Origin: Massilia timonae CCUG 45783
Lineage (GTDB): Bacteria; Pseudomonadota; Gammaproteobacteria; Burkholderiales; Burkholderiaceae_D
Direction of reading: 5' to 3'
Assembly (NCBI RefSeq): GCF_000315425.1
Contig: NZ_JH992923.1
Location: 781,779-845,778 of the forward strand
Length of the DNA stretch: 64,000 bases
The notes beneath the pieces were generated by a model. It saw only the letters and a list, made by a program, of their open reading frames with translations. It did no database searches and was not told where the DNA came from. The first letter of the stretch is position 1; the number at the start of each line of letters is the position of its first letter. Below are positions 17,720 through 26,089 of the stretch, in pieces. A program made the translations under genes and the position numbers.

Positions 17720-18091
17720 GGATTCAGGTGTGCATATGGTTAAGTGCCCCGCCGGCAAGGCCGGCAACAACGCGCAGAGCATGCTTGCCGGATGGACAAG
17801 CATGCCAAGCGGGCATCATACAGGCATGCCGACATGCGCAACAAATACGCACGGGCAAGTCAACAATCTATCAAATTCTCACAATTTGCGATAGCGAAAC
17901 TCGATAATCCGTTTCTTTATTGTAACTTGCGGTGGCATTGTTATGCAGCACAATTGGAACACCATTCCTTGCCGGTGGCGCCGGCTTTCCGGTTTGCTCG
18001 CCACCGTGCACGACAGCCAGCGCCATCCATCGCCCCAGCTACAGCGCGTGAACGGCCGGACGATATGCGGCGCGACGCCTGAACGCCCGGA
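17720..18091. other. Intergenic region upstream of the duplicated signalling modules
   Basis: These 372 bases show no convincing gene. A perfect inverted repeat, GCATGCTTG (17779-17787) and CAAGCATGC (17797-17805), lies 60-86 bases upstream of the HTH-receiver start, with more GCATG-like words nearby. An A+T-richer segment at about 17850-17945 is the likely promoter area. The right-hand part, next to the hybrid kinase stop, holds nothing I recognise. Confidence 0.5.
17779..17805. promoter_or_regulatory. Perfect 9-bp inverted repeat, candidate operator
   Basis: The arms GCATGCTTG and CAAGCATGC flank a 9-base spacer (17788-17796). The site lies in the leader or promoter zone of the first HTH-receiver gene. 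Excisionase/MerR-like regulators bind inverted repeats, so autoregulation is possible. It could also be an RNA hairpin in the leader. No second copy was noticed upstream of the paralogous gene. Confidence 0.35.
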
Positions 18092-21000
18092 TCAGGCCAG
18101 CTTTTCCAGCAGCGCCTGCAGCTGTCCGGCGTCGTAGGGCTTGGGCAGCAGCGCGTCGGCCACGCTCGACGCGTGGCTGGCCCCGCTCATGAAGGCGACC
18201 CGCGCGCGCGGCAATCTTTGCCTTACCGTATGCGCCAGCGCTTCGCCTCCCAGGCCCGGCAACTGCAGGTCGGTCAGCACGACGTCCGGCCGCCGCTCCA
18301 GCAGCGCCAGCGCCGCCTCGGCGCTGGCCGCCTCCAGCACCTCGTAGCCCATGATGCGCATCAGTTCCGCGGTGTTCTCGCGGATGTCGTCCTCGTCTTC
18401 CACCAGCAGCACGCGCGCCTTCGAGCCGGCCGGCGCGGCGGCGCCGTCCGCCGGCTGCAGGGCCGCGTTCTTCTGCTGCTGGTTGGCCAGCACATGGCGG
18501 ATCTTGCGCGCCAGGGCGTCGCGGGTATAGGGCTTGCCGAGCAGTTCCACGCCCGGATCGAGGCGCCCCCCGTGCACGATCGCGTTCTCGGTATAGCCCG
18601 AGGTGAACAGCACCGCGACGTTCGGCAGGCGCTCGCGCGCCTTCTTCGCCAGCTCCGGGCTGCGCAGGGGACCCGGCATCACGACGTCGGTGAACAGCAG
18701 GTCGATGTGGATGCCGCTGTCGATCACGGTCAGGGCCGAGGCGGCGTCGCCGGCGCGCAGCACCCGGTAGCCCAGGTCGGCCAGCATGTCGACCACGGTC
18801 AGGCGCACCTGCTCGTCGTCCTCGACCACCAGCACGGTCTCGTGGCCGCCGGTCGCCGGCTGCGCCAGCTGCTCGCCGGCGTGGTCCTCGGCCTGCAGCG
18901 AACGTGGCAGGTAGATCTTGACCGTGGTGCCTTCGCCGACCTCGCTGTAGATCTTGACGTGGCCGCCCGACTGCTTGACCAGGCCATACACCATCGACAG
19001 ACCGAGACCGGTGCCCTTGCCCTCGGGCTTGGTCGAGTAGAAGGGCTCGAAGGCCTGGTCGATGACTTCCTGCGGCATGCCGCTGCCGGTGTCGCTCACG
19101 GCCAGCAGCACGTACTGGCCGGGCGCGACCTCCGTGTGCGCGGCGCAGTAGGCGGCGTCCAGCGCGGCATTGGCGACCTCGATGGTGAGCCGGCCGGCGC
19201 CGTCCATGGCGTCGCGGGCGTTGATCGCCAGGTTCAGGATCGCGTTCTCGAGCTGCGCCGGGTCGACCTCGGTGGTCCACAGGCCGCCCGAGATCACCAT
19301 CTCGACGTCGATCTCCTCGCCCAGGGCGCGCCGCATCATGTCTTCCATGCTGGCCAGCAGGCGGCCGATCTTGACCGCCTTCGGCTCGAGCGGCTGGCGG
19401 CGCGCGAACGACAGCAGGGAGCTGGCCAGCTTGGCGCCGCGCTCGACGCCGTTCATGGCGTTCTCGACGCGCTTCTTGATCTCGGGCAGGCCGTCGGCGC
19501 GGCGCGCGATCAGCTGCAGGTTGCCGCCGATGACCTGCAGCAGGTTGTTGAAGTCGTGCGCCACGCCGCCGGTCAGCTTGCCGATGGTCTCCATTTTCTG
19601 CGCCTGCTGCAGCGCGGCCTCGGTGCGCCGCATGGCCTCCATCCGGGCCAGGTCGGTGCTGATGTCGCGGCCCACCGCGTGGATGTACTGGTCGTCGGGC
19701 GAGGCGGTCCAGGACAGGTTGCACCAGCTGCCGTTCTTGCGCCGATAGCGGTTCTCGAAGCGGTAAACCTGGCCGCCCAGGCGCAGCACCTCGATCTGGC
19801 GCGTGGTGGATTCGCGGTCGTCCGGGTGCACCAGGTCGAGCAGGGGAGTTGCGAGCACCTCGGATTCAAGCCAGCCCAGGATGGTCGTGAAGGCCGGGTT
19901 CACGGCGGACAAGGTCCCCTGCAAGTCGGCCACCAGCATGATGTCCTTCGACAGCCGCCACATGCGGTCGCGCTCCGCCGTGCGGCGCTCCACCCGTTCC
20001 TCGAGCGTGGCGTTGACGGCGGCCAGCGCATCGCTCGCGCGCTTCTGGTCCTCGATGTCGATGCTGCTGCCGATCCACAGGGCGCCGTCGCCGGCCTCGC
20101 CCGGCGAGCGCCGCGCGCGCACCAGGTGCCAGCGGTAGTCGCCGTCGTGGCGGCGCAGCCGGATCTCGACGTCGAGCGGGGCGCCGGACGCCACGCTGGC
20201 GTCCCACAGCGCGCGGTAGCGCGGCTCGTCGTCCGGATGCACCAGCGGGCTCCAGCCATGGCCCAGCAGGGTCTGGGGCGCGGCGCCGGCATTGGCGTAT
20301 TCGTGCACACGGTCGTTGATCCATTCGACGCTGCCGTCCTCGTGCGCCGCCCACACGTGGTTGGGCATGGCCTGGGCGAAGGTGCGAAAGCGCGCCTCGC
20401 TGGCGCGCAGCGCGCGTTCGGCGCTCACCCGCTCTGTGACGTCGTTGCCTTCCACGAAGGTGGCGAACACCGCGCCATTGGCGTCCCGCAGCGGCTGCAG
20501 CACGAAGTCGATGAAGAAGTGCGCCGGCGCGTCCAGTCCGGGATTGCGCAGCGTGAGTTCGACGCCCTCGGCGCGGAAGGTCGTGCCTTCGGCGAAGCAG
20601 CGGTCGAGCACCTCGACGATGCCGTGTTCGGCCAGCTCGGGCACCGCCTGCGCCACCGGCAGGCCGAGCAGGGGACGGCGGCCGGTGAGCGCGCGGTAGG
20701 CTTCGTTGGCGAGGGAGTAGCGGTGTTCGGCGCCGTCCAGCAGGCAGATGAAGCCGGGCGCCTGCTCGAACATCGTGTTCAGGCGCTCGCGCTCGGCGCG
20801 CACATGGCGCTCGGCCTTGACCTTGCTCGACGTTTCCACCACCACCGACATCACGCCGGCGATGGCGCCGTCCTGGTCGCGGATCGGCGAATAGTCGAGA
20901 TTCATCCAGACCTGCTCGGGCTGGCCGCTGCGGTGCAGGGTCAGTTCCTGGTCCTGGTAGCTGAGGGTGCCGCCGGCCAGGCCCACCTTCATCACGTTGT

Positions 21001-21289
21001 CGTTGAAGTCGGCCACCTCGGGCCAGCCTTCACGCACTTTTGAACCGAGCAGCACCGGGTGGCGCCCGCCGGCGAACACCCGGTAGGCGTCGTTGTAGAT
21101 CATGTAGCCGTCCTCGCCCCACAAGGTGACGATCGGCGCCGGGGTGGCCATGATCAGGGCCACCGTGGTCTTGAGCACGGTCGACCAGCTGTCGATCGGG
21201 CCCAGGCTGGTGGTTTCCCAGGGAAATGCCAGAATCAGTCGCGAAGTCTCGTCGGTGGCGGGCAGGAAGGGAAGGCTGGCTGGCGGCAT
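18092..21289 (-). CDS. Multi-PAS hybrid histidine kinase with two C-terminal receivers
   Basis: The protein has 1065 residues from ATG 21289; a longer frame to 21373 adds 28 unlikely residues. No membrane helix is seen. Order: an N-terminal PAS-like region (FPWETTSLGPIDSWSTVLKT), further PAS/PAC units to about 550 (including ICLLDGAEHRYSLANEAYRA, MPNHVWAAHEDGSVEWIN and IMLVADLQGTLSAVNPAF), HisKA of the HDFNN type (GGVAHDFNNLLQVIGG, His near 578), HATPase_c (NARDAMDGAG, DTGSGMP, GLGLSMVYG), receiver 1 (VLVVEDDEQVRL, about 815 on, phospho-Asp in LLFTDVVMPG) and receiver 2 (VLLVEDEDD, about 955 on, phospho-Asp in VVLTDLQLPG). The phosphate target is unknown. It is divergent from the SRAP-family gene. 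Confidence 0.9.
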   Translation of the reverse strand: MPPASLPFLPATDETSRLILAFPWETTSLGPIDSWSTVLKTTVALIMATPAPIVTLWGEDGYMIYNDAYRVFAGGRHPVLLGSKVREGWPEVADFNDNVMKVGLAGGTLSYQDQELTLHRSGQPEQVWMNLDYSPIRDQDGAIAGVMSVVVETSSKVKAERHVRAERERLNTMFEQAPGFICLLDGAEHRYSLANEAYRALTGRRPLLGLPVAQAVPELAEHGIVEVLDRCFAEGTTFRAEGVELTLRNPGLDAPAHFFIDFVLQPLRDANGAVFATFVEGNDVTERVSAERALRASEARFRTFAQAMPNHVWAAHEDGSVEWINDRVHEYANAGAAPQTLLGHGWSPLVHPDDEPRYRALWDASVASGAPLDVEIRLRRHDGDYRWHLVRARRSPGEAGDGALWIGSSIDIEDQKRASDALAAVNATLEERVERRTAERDRMWRLSKDIMLVADLQGTLSAVNPAFTTILGWLESEVLATPLLDLVHPDDRESTTRQIEVLRLGGQVYRFENRYRRKNGSWCNLSWTASPDDQYIHAVGRDISTDLARMEAMRRTEAALQQAQKMETIGKLTGGVAHDFNNLLQVIGGNLQLIARRADGLPEIKKRVENAMNGVERGAKLASSLLSFARRQPLEPKAVKIGRLLASMEDMMRRALGEEIDVEMVISGGLWTTEVDPAQLENAILNLAINARDAMDGAGRLTIEVANAALDAAYCAAHTEVAPGQYVLLAVSDTGSGMPQEVIDQAFEPFYSTKPEGKGTGLGLSMVYGLVKQSGGHVKIYSEVGEGTTVKIYLPRSLQAEDHAGEQLAQPATGGHETVLVVEDDEQVRLTVVDMLADLGYRVLRAGDAASALTVIDSGIHIDLLFTDVVMPGPLRSPELAKKARERLPNVAVLFTSGYTENAIVHGGRLDPGVELLGKPYTRDALARKIRHVLANQQQKNAALQPADGAAAPAGSKARVLLVEDEDDIRENTAELMRIMGYEVLEAASAEAALALLERRPDVVLTDLQLPGLGGEALAHTVRQRLPRARVAFMSGASHASSVADALLPKPYDAGQLQALLEKLA

Positions 21290-21399
21290 CGAGTGTAAAT
21301 GCGAAGAGATGAATCTTGGTATTTTACACTTTGGGTCCCATGTACGACGCAGCACGCCTGCAACTGTTATCATTGAGCAACACTTTTTAGGCTTCTCTC

Positions 21400-22089
21400 A
21401 TGTGTGTTAATTATCGTCCGCCGACGCCCGAGCAGTTCAATGGCCGCATTGGCGCCTTCAGCATCCTTCCGCGCGACTGGCACTGGCCCGAGGAAACATG
21501 GAAGGATTACGCGGCGCCGATCCTGCGCGCGGCGCCCGGCTTGCCGCTTGACGCCTGCGTGGCCAGCTATGGCATGGTGCCGCGGCGTCACATCCCGCCC
21601 GAGGTCAAGCCCTTCGACACCATGAATGCGCGCGCCGAATCGCTGCTCGAGCGGCGCTCGTTCGCCTTCGCCTTTCGCCGCCTGCAGCTGTGCGCGGTGC
21701 CGATGCTGTGGTTCTACGAGCCGTGCTACGAGAGCGGACGCGCCGAGCGCACCGCGATCGGCATGGCCGACGAGTCGATGTTCTGGGTGGCCGGCCTGTG
21801 GCGCGAATGGCAGGAGGCCGACGGGGAGATGTCGACCGCCTTCACCCAGATCACCATCAACGCCGACGACCATCCGCTGATGCGGCGCATGCACAGGCCG
21901 GGCGACGAGAAGCGCTCGCTGGTGCTGCTGGCGCAGGAAGAGGTGGGGGACTGGCTGGCCTGCCGCGATACCGACGTCGCGCGCAGCTTCCTGCGCCATT
22001 ACCCGGCCGAGGCCATGAAGGCGTGGCCGGCGCCGCTGGCGCCGAAGCGCGCGGCGCCGCCGCCTTCGCCGAACCTGGAGCTGTTCTAG
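21400..22089 (+). CDS. SRAP-family protein (YedK/HMCES-like)
   Basis: The 229-residue protein begins MCVNYRPPTP; after Met removal Cys2 would be the residue that cross-links to abasic sites in single-stranded DNA in this family. Other family marks are PRRHIPPEVKPFDTMNARAE, the FYE segment and FWVAGLWREW. The usual C-terminal HDRMP-type motif is altered to HPLMRRMHRP, and the FYEW segment reads FYEPCYE. It is therefore a divergent SRAP. A role in shielding abasic sites is inferred from the family. It stands alone, divergent from the hybrid kinase. Confidence 0.85.
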   Translation: MCVNYRPPTPEQFNGRIGAFSILPRDWHWPEETWKDYAAPILRAAPGLPLDACVASYGMVPRRHIPPEVKPFDTMNARAESLLERRSFAFAFRRLQLCAVPMLWFYEPCYESGRAERTAIGMADESMFWVAGLWREWQEADGEMSTAFTQITINADDHPLMRRMHRPGDEKRSLVLLAQEEVGDWLACRDTDVARSFLRHYPAEAMKAWPAPLAPKRAAPPPSPNLELF

Positions 22090-22126
22090 CCTTGCAGTAA
22101 AGACGGCGCAAGCGCCGGCCACGGCC

Positions 22127-23467
22127 TCAACGCACCAGGCAGGGGCGCTTGTTGTCGAACTTCCAGTCGCGCACCAGGTATTGCATGGCGACCGCGTCGT
22201 CGCGCGCACCCAGCCCCATGTTCTTGTAGGCCTGGTGCGCCAGTTCCAGCTTGTCGGGGTCGAGTTCGATGCCCAGGCCCGGCTTGCGCGGCACCTGCAC
22301 CATGCCGCCTTCGATGGTGAGGGGGCGTTTGGTCAGGTGCTGGCCGTCCTGCCAGATCCAGTGGGTGTCGATCGCGGTGACCCTGCCCGGCGCGGCGGCG
22401 CCGACGTGCGTAAACATCGCCAGCGAGATGTCGAAGTGGTTGTTCGAATGCGAACCCCAGGTCAGGCCGAACATCTCGCACAACTGGGCCACCCTGACCG
22501 AACCCTGCATGGTCCAGAAATGCGGGTCGGCCAGCGGGATGTCGACCGACTGCAGCTGGATCGAATGGGCCATCTGGCGCCAGTCGGTCGCGATCATGTT
22601 GGTCGCGGTGCGCAGCCCCGTCGCGCGCCGGAATTCGGCCATCACTTCGCGTCCCGAGAAACCGTTCTCGGCGCCGCACGGGTCTTCGGCATAGGCCAGG
22701 ATGCCGTGCTTGTCGCGGCACACGCGGATCGCGTCGGCCAGCAGCCAGCCGCCGTTGGGGTCGAGCGTCACGCGCGCCTGGGGGAAGCGCTCGTGCAGGG
22801 CGACAATCGCTTCCATCTCTTCGTCGGCCGACAGCACGCCTCCCTTGAGCTTGAAGTCATTGAAGCCGTAGCGCGCCTGGGCGGCCTCGGCCAGCCGCAC
22901 GATGGCCTCGGGCGTGAGCGCTTCTTCGTTGCGCAGGCGATACCAGTCGTTGTCGGCGTCCGGCTCGCTGCGGTAGGCCAGCGGCGTGCGCTTGCGATCG
23001 CCCACATAGAACAGGTAGCCCAGCATCTCGACCGCGTCGCGCTGCTGGCCGTCGCCCAGCAGCGCCGCCACCGGCACGCCCATGAACTGGCCGAGCAGGT
23101 CGAGCAGCGCCGATTCCACGGCCGTGACGGCGTGGATCGTGGTGCGCAGGTCGAAGGTCTGGAGGCCGCGGCCGCCCTGGTCGCGTTCGGCGAAGGCGCT
23201 GCGCATGGCGCCCAGCACCTTGTTGTAGTCGCCCAGGGTCGCGCCGATGATGAAGGGGCGGGCATCCTCGATGGTCTGGCGGATAGCCTCGCCGCCGGGC
23301 ACCTCGCCCAGGCCGGTATTGCCGGCGCTGTCGGTCAGGATGACGATGTTGCGGGTGAACCAGGGGCCGTGCGCCCCGCTCAGGTTCAGGAGCATGCTGT
23401 CCTGCCCCGCGACCGGGACGACGCGCAGGCTGGTGACGACGGGGGCATTCGGATTCGGGTTGCGCAT
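22127..23467 (-). CDS. gudD: Glucarate dehydratase
   Basis: This 446-residue enolase-superfamily enzyme would dehydrate D-glucarate (and L-idarate) to 5-keto-4-deoxyglucarate. Matches include the KxK base motif in NDFKLKGG, the metal-site strand TLDPNGGW, the following EDPCGAENG, and the His base in [10 protein letters not shown]. The length equals the Escherichia coli enzyme. The ATG at 23467 is the only sensible start; its ribosome site is weak. It is the last gene of the porin - binding protein - dehydratase unit, 50 bases after the binding protein gene. Confidence 0.93.
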   Translation of the reverse strand: MRNPNPNAPVVTSLRVVPVAGQDSMLLNLSGAHGPWFTRNIVILTDSAGNTGLGEVPGGEAIRQTIEDARPFIIGATLGDYNKVLGAMRSAFAERDQGGRGLQTFDLRTTIHAVTAVESALLDLLGQFMGVPVAALLGDGQQRDAVEMLGYLFYVGDRKRTPLAYRSEPDADNDWYRLRNEEALTPEAIVRLAEAAQARYGFNDFKLKGGVLSADEEMEAIVALHERFPQARVTLDPNGGWLLADAIRVCRDKHGILAYAEDPCGAENGFSGREVMAEFRRATGLRTATNMIATDWRQMAHSIQLQSVDIPLADPHFWTMQGSVRVAQLCEMFGLTWGSHSNNHFDISLAMFTHVGAAAPGRVTAIDTHWIWQDGQHLTKRPLTIEGGMVQVPRKPGLGIELDPDKLELAHQAYKNMGLGARDDAVAMQYLVRDWKFDNKRPCLVR

Positions 23468-23517
23468 GATGTACGGGTCAAAAAAGTGGAGGTTCAGGAA
23501 AAAGCGCTGGCGCCGGA

Positions 23518-24486
23518 TCAGTCGATCTCGATCTTGCCGTTGGTGATCACGTCGCGCCAGCGCGCCAGTTCCTGGGCCTGGAACTTGGCGAACTGTTCGG
23601 GCGACGAGGCCACGATCTCGAACCCCTGCTCGCTGAGCTTGTCCTTGATCTGCGGGTCGCGCAGCGTGTTCACGATGGAGGTGTGCAGCCTGGCCTTGAC
23701 GTCTTTCGGCAATCCCTTCGGCGCGGCGATGGCCTGCCACGAATACACGTCGACGTCCTTGACGCCCGATTCGGCGAGCGTGGGCACGTTGGGCAGCGCC
23801 GCCGACCGGTTGGCGCCGGTCACGGCCAGGGCCCTGAGCTTGCCGGACTTGATATGGCCGAGCACGACGTTGATGTTCTGGAACGAGACGTTGGCATGGC
23901 CACCGAGCAGGTCGGTGATCGCCGGCGCGCCGCCCTTGTAGGGCACGTGCAGCCCCGAGGTGCCGGTCTTTTGCCAGAACAGCGCCGCGGTCAGGTGGTC
24001 CGAGCTGCCCGCACCCGAGGTGGCGAAGGTCACCTTGCCGGGATGCTTCTTGAGGTAGGCGATGAAGTCGCCCACCGTGTTGGCGGGGACGGTGGCATTC
24101 GTCACCAGCACGTTCGGGGCCTGCACCGCCACCGTCAACAGGTCGAAGTCCTTCGATGGATCGTAGGGCAGCCGCTTCTGGAGCAGGGGATTGACCGAGT
24201 ACACCGCGATCGAGGCCACCATCAGCGTATGGCCGTCGGGAGCCGCGCGCTTGACGTAGCCGGCGCCGATCGCGCCGGTGGCGCCCGGACGGTTGTCGAC
24301 CACCCAGGGCTGGCCCAGCGTCGCGCTGATTTTCGGGCCGATCGCGCGGGCGATGGCGTCGGTCGATCCCCCGGACGGGAAGGGCACGACGGCGTTGATG
24401 GCCTTGCTCGGAAATGGCGCGGCCTGCGCGCCGCCCATCAACGCCAGGCCCAGCAGCAGGGACGATACGGTCGTATTCATTCTCAT
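23518..24486 (-). CDS. TctC/Bug-family periplasmic solute-binding protein
   Basis: This 322-residue protein has a signal peptide (cleavage near AQA-APFPSK) and the Bug-family pattern: [50 protein letters not shown] and [18 protein letters not shown]. Such proteins bind carboxylates for tripartite tricarboxylate transporters. No TctA/TctB membrane genes are adjacent, which is common for Bug proteins in Burkholderiales. Being next to gudD suggests an aldaric acid ligand (inference). GAGGAGAC precedes the ATG at 24486; a second ATG lies 6 bases downstream. Confidence 0.9.
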   Translation of the reverse strand: MRMNTTVSSLLLGLALMGGAQAAPFPSKAINAVVPFPSGGSTDAIARAIGPKISATLGQPWVVDNRPGATGAIGAGYVKRAAPDGHTLMVASIAVYSVNPLLQKRLPYDPSKDFDLLTVAVQAPNVLVTNATVPANTVGDFIAYLKKHPGKVTFATSGAGSSDHLTAALFWQKTGTSGLHVPYKGGAPAITDLLGGHANVSFQNINVVLGHIKSGKLRALAVTGANRSAALPNVPTLAESGVKDVDVYSWQAIAAPKGLPKDVKARLHTSIVNTLRDPQIKDKLSEQGFEIVASSPEQFAKFQAQELARWRDVITNGKIEID

Positions 24487-24528
24487 GATGTCTCCTCGTT
24501 ATAAGTATTCAAGCGTATTCAAGCGTGA

Positions 24529-25602
24529 TCAGAAGCTGTGGCGCATGCCGAGGTTGTAGCCGGTGTCGCCGCTGCCCGCTTCGGTATTGTTCGCAATGGT
24601 ATAGCCGGCGCCGTTGCGGTTGTCGACGTGGCCATAGGCCGCGTACAGGCCGGTGCGTTTCGACAGCGCGTACAGGTAGCCGATGCCCCAGGCATTGGCG
24701 TCCTGGTTGAATGCCGTGCGGTCGTCCTTGTGCAGCACCGACGCCATGAGGGTGCCGGCGCCGATCGGCGCCGTCACGCCCAGCAGGACGCTGCGGCCGT
24801 CGGTCGACGGCGTCGGCCTGGTCCCGCCGTAGGGATTGTTCGGGTTGATCAGCGGCGCCGCATTGAAGCCCTTGTCGACGCTGAACCCCGCATGCAGCTT
24901 GACGCGCGCCAGCTTGTACGATGCGGCCAGCAGGTAGTTGCGGCCCAGGGTCCGTTCCACGGCCGGCGTGGCGCCGCTGGCCGGGACATCGGTGTTCTTG
25001 TTGTTGTAGACCAGGCGCAGCGCCAGCGGGCCGGCGGCGTAACCGACCGCGCCGCCGAACTGGCGCCCCACCGAGGAGTCGTCCTGTTCGCCGACGCTGT
25101 ACGCCAGCTCGGCGTCGAAGCCGTTCACCCTGGGTGTCGCGTAGGTGATGGTGTTGCTGGTGCGGATATTGGCGCCGTTGTGGGGGAACAGGCTCTTGGC
25201 GCTGCCCGCGTAGCCGGTGCTGAACGGATCGACGATGGTCACCATCGCGGTGTGGTAGGGCGTGTACTGGCGGCCCAGGGCCACCGCGCCATAGCCGCCG
25301 CGCAGGCCGACCAGGGACTGGCGGTTGAAGATCGTGCCGGCGGCGTCGATTTCGCCGGTGTCGATCTTGGCGCCGCCCTCCAGGGTGAAAAAGGCCGACA
25401 CGCCGTCGCCCAAGTCCTCCACCCCGCGCAAGCCGAAGCGCGAGGCGGCGCCGACGCCGCTCGTGACCTTGGTGATCCGCCCGTTCGCGCCGCCATCTTC
25501 GACGATGATGCCGGCGTCGACGATGCCGTAGAAGGTCACGGACGCCTGCGCATGGGCGACGGTGCCGGCGCAGGCCAGCGCCAGCGCTGCCAGTTGTTTC
25601 AT
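24529..25602 (-). CDS. Gram-negative porin (Burkholderiales trimeric type)
   Basis: The 357-residue protein starts at ATG 25602, with AGGAGA upstream. It has a signal peptide ending VAHAQA, then SVTFYGIVDAGIIVEDG, SRFGLRGVEDLGDGVSAFF, VGLRGGYGAVALGRQYTP, many amphipathic strands, and a terminal NLGMRHSF ending in Phe as outer-membrane barrels do. It forms a general or substrate-biased diffusion channel in the outer membrane. It is first gene of the likely glucarate uptake and catabolic operon, 42 bases before the binding-protein gene. Confidence 0.92.
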   Translation of the reverse strand: MKQLAALALACAGTVAHAQASVTFYGIVDAGIIVEDGGANGRITKVTSGVGAASRFGLRGVEDLGDGVSAFFTLEGGAKIDTGEIDAAGTIFNRQSLVGLRGGYGAVALGRQYTPYHTAMVTIVDPFSTGYAGSAKSLFPHNGANIRTSNTITYATPRVNGFDAELAYSVGEQDDSSVGRQFGGAVGYAAGPLALRLVYNNKNTDVPASGATPAVERTLGRNYLLAASYKLARVKLHAGFSVDKGFNAAPLINPNNPYGGTRPTPSTDGRSVLLGVTAPIGAGTLMASVLHKDDRTAFNQDANAWGIGYLYALSKRTGLYAAYGHVDNRNGAGYTIANNTEAGSGDTGYNLGMRHSF

Positions 25603-25680
25603 GCTTGTCTCCTGTGATATGGCCGGATTGTTTGTCATCCGTACGCAGCCGGCGCCAGTGAATATCGGCGCGGCAGAGCC

Positions 25681-25710
25681 ATCATAGGACCGGGATCGAT
25701 TCCCGAGCAA
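25681..25710 (-). promoter_or_regulatory. Candidate promoter of the porin-tctC-gudD operon
   Basis: On the minus strand TTGCTC (25710-25705) and TATGAT (25686-25681) are separated by 18 bases. The -10 box is close to consensus and the -35 is moderate. Transcription would start near 25674, giving a leader of about 70 bases before the porin ATG. Confidence 0.5.
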
Positions 25711-25729
25711 TTCAAATGCTGTCGTGTCT

Positions 25730-25746
25730 GATTCAATAATTGAATC
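25730..25746. promoter_or_regulatory. LysR-type T-N11-A palindrome near -65 of the porin promoter
   Basis: GATTCAATAATTGAATC is a perfect palindrome with a single central base and contains the T-N11-A pattern of LysR-family binding sites. Its centre (25738) is about 64 bases upstream of the predicted start of transcription, the usual place of a LysR recognition site. The frameshifted LysR gene at 27281-28176 is the natural candidate to bind it. Confidence 0.55.
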
Positions 25747-25817
25747 GATCGCGGCGGCAGGTGGGTTCAGGCCTGGAGAAAGGCGGGGTTGATTACAGTT
25801 AGTTCGAAAGCTACTTG

Positions 25818-25851
25818 AAACTTCTCAAACTTGCCCACTTTGAGAAAGTTT
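25818..25851. repeat. Hairpin in the left flank of the tnpB element
   Basis: The arms AAACTTCTCAAA (25818-25829) and TTTGAGAAAGTTT (25839-25851) pair over 12 bases with one bulged base and a 9-base loop. IS200/IS605-type elements carry subterminal hairpins instead of terminal inverted repeats, so this may be part of the left end. It could equally be a terminator-like structure of older DNA. Confidence 0.35.
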
Positions 25852-26089
25852 GGCTCGACGATAGTCGGACGGACATGAATGCGGGAGTGCGCTGGTCGTT
25901 ATGGGAGGAATACATGCCCGCAGCGCGAGTGCGATGGTTCGCATCTGCTAAAGATGGGCTGGAAATCTGGAATTTGGCTGAAGGGTGCGCTTTTGGGAAC
26001 TATTTGGTGCCTCACCAGCTCTGACAAGACCGGCTGATTCGCTCTTGCCGGTTTCATAGCCAACGCCGGCCACGCTTCTGGGAACCATT

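Larger units (their letters stand above)
25603..26089. other. Porin promoter region and left flank of the tnpB element
   Basis: The left part (25603-25750) holds the porin leader, a candidate promoter and a LysR-type palindrome, described separately. The right part (about 25790-26089) is less G+C-rich than the genes around it and belongs, or is next, to the insertion element. It has a hairpin at 25818-25851 and a weak one at about 26031-26056 (ACCGGC and GCCGGT arms). A 69-codon open frame from a TTG at 25815 has no support as a gene. The left boundary of the element cannot be fixed by eye. Confidence 0.5.

Noticed and set aside
18173..21043. 956-codon open frame antisense to the hybrid kinase
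   Set aside because: Composition is that of a codon shadow; no family features. The same applies to long opposite-strand frames over ccoI, the TonB receptor, hemN and PBP1A.
25815..26024. 69-codon open frame from a TTG in the left flank of the tnpB element
   Set aside because: No ribosome site, no recognisable family, and its first bases form a hairpin; more likely non-coding DNA of the element.
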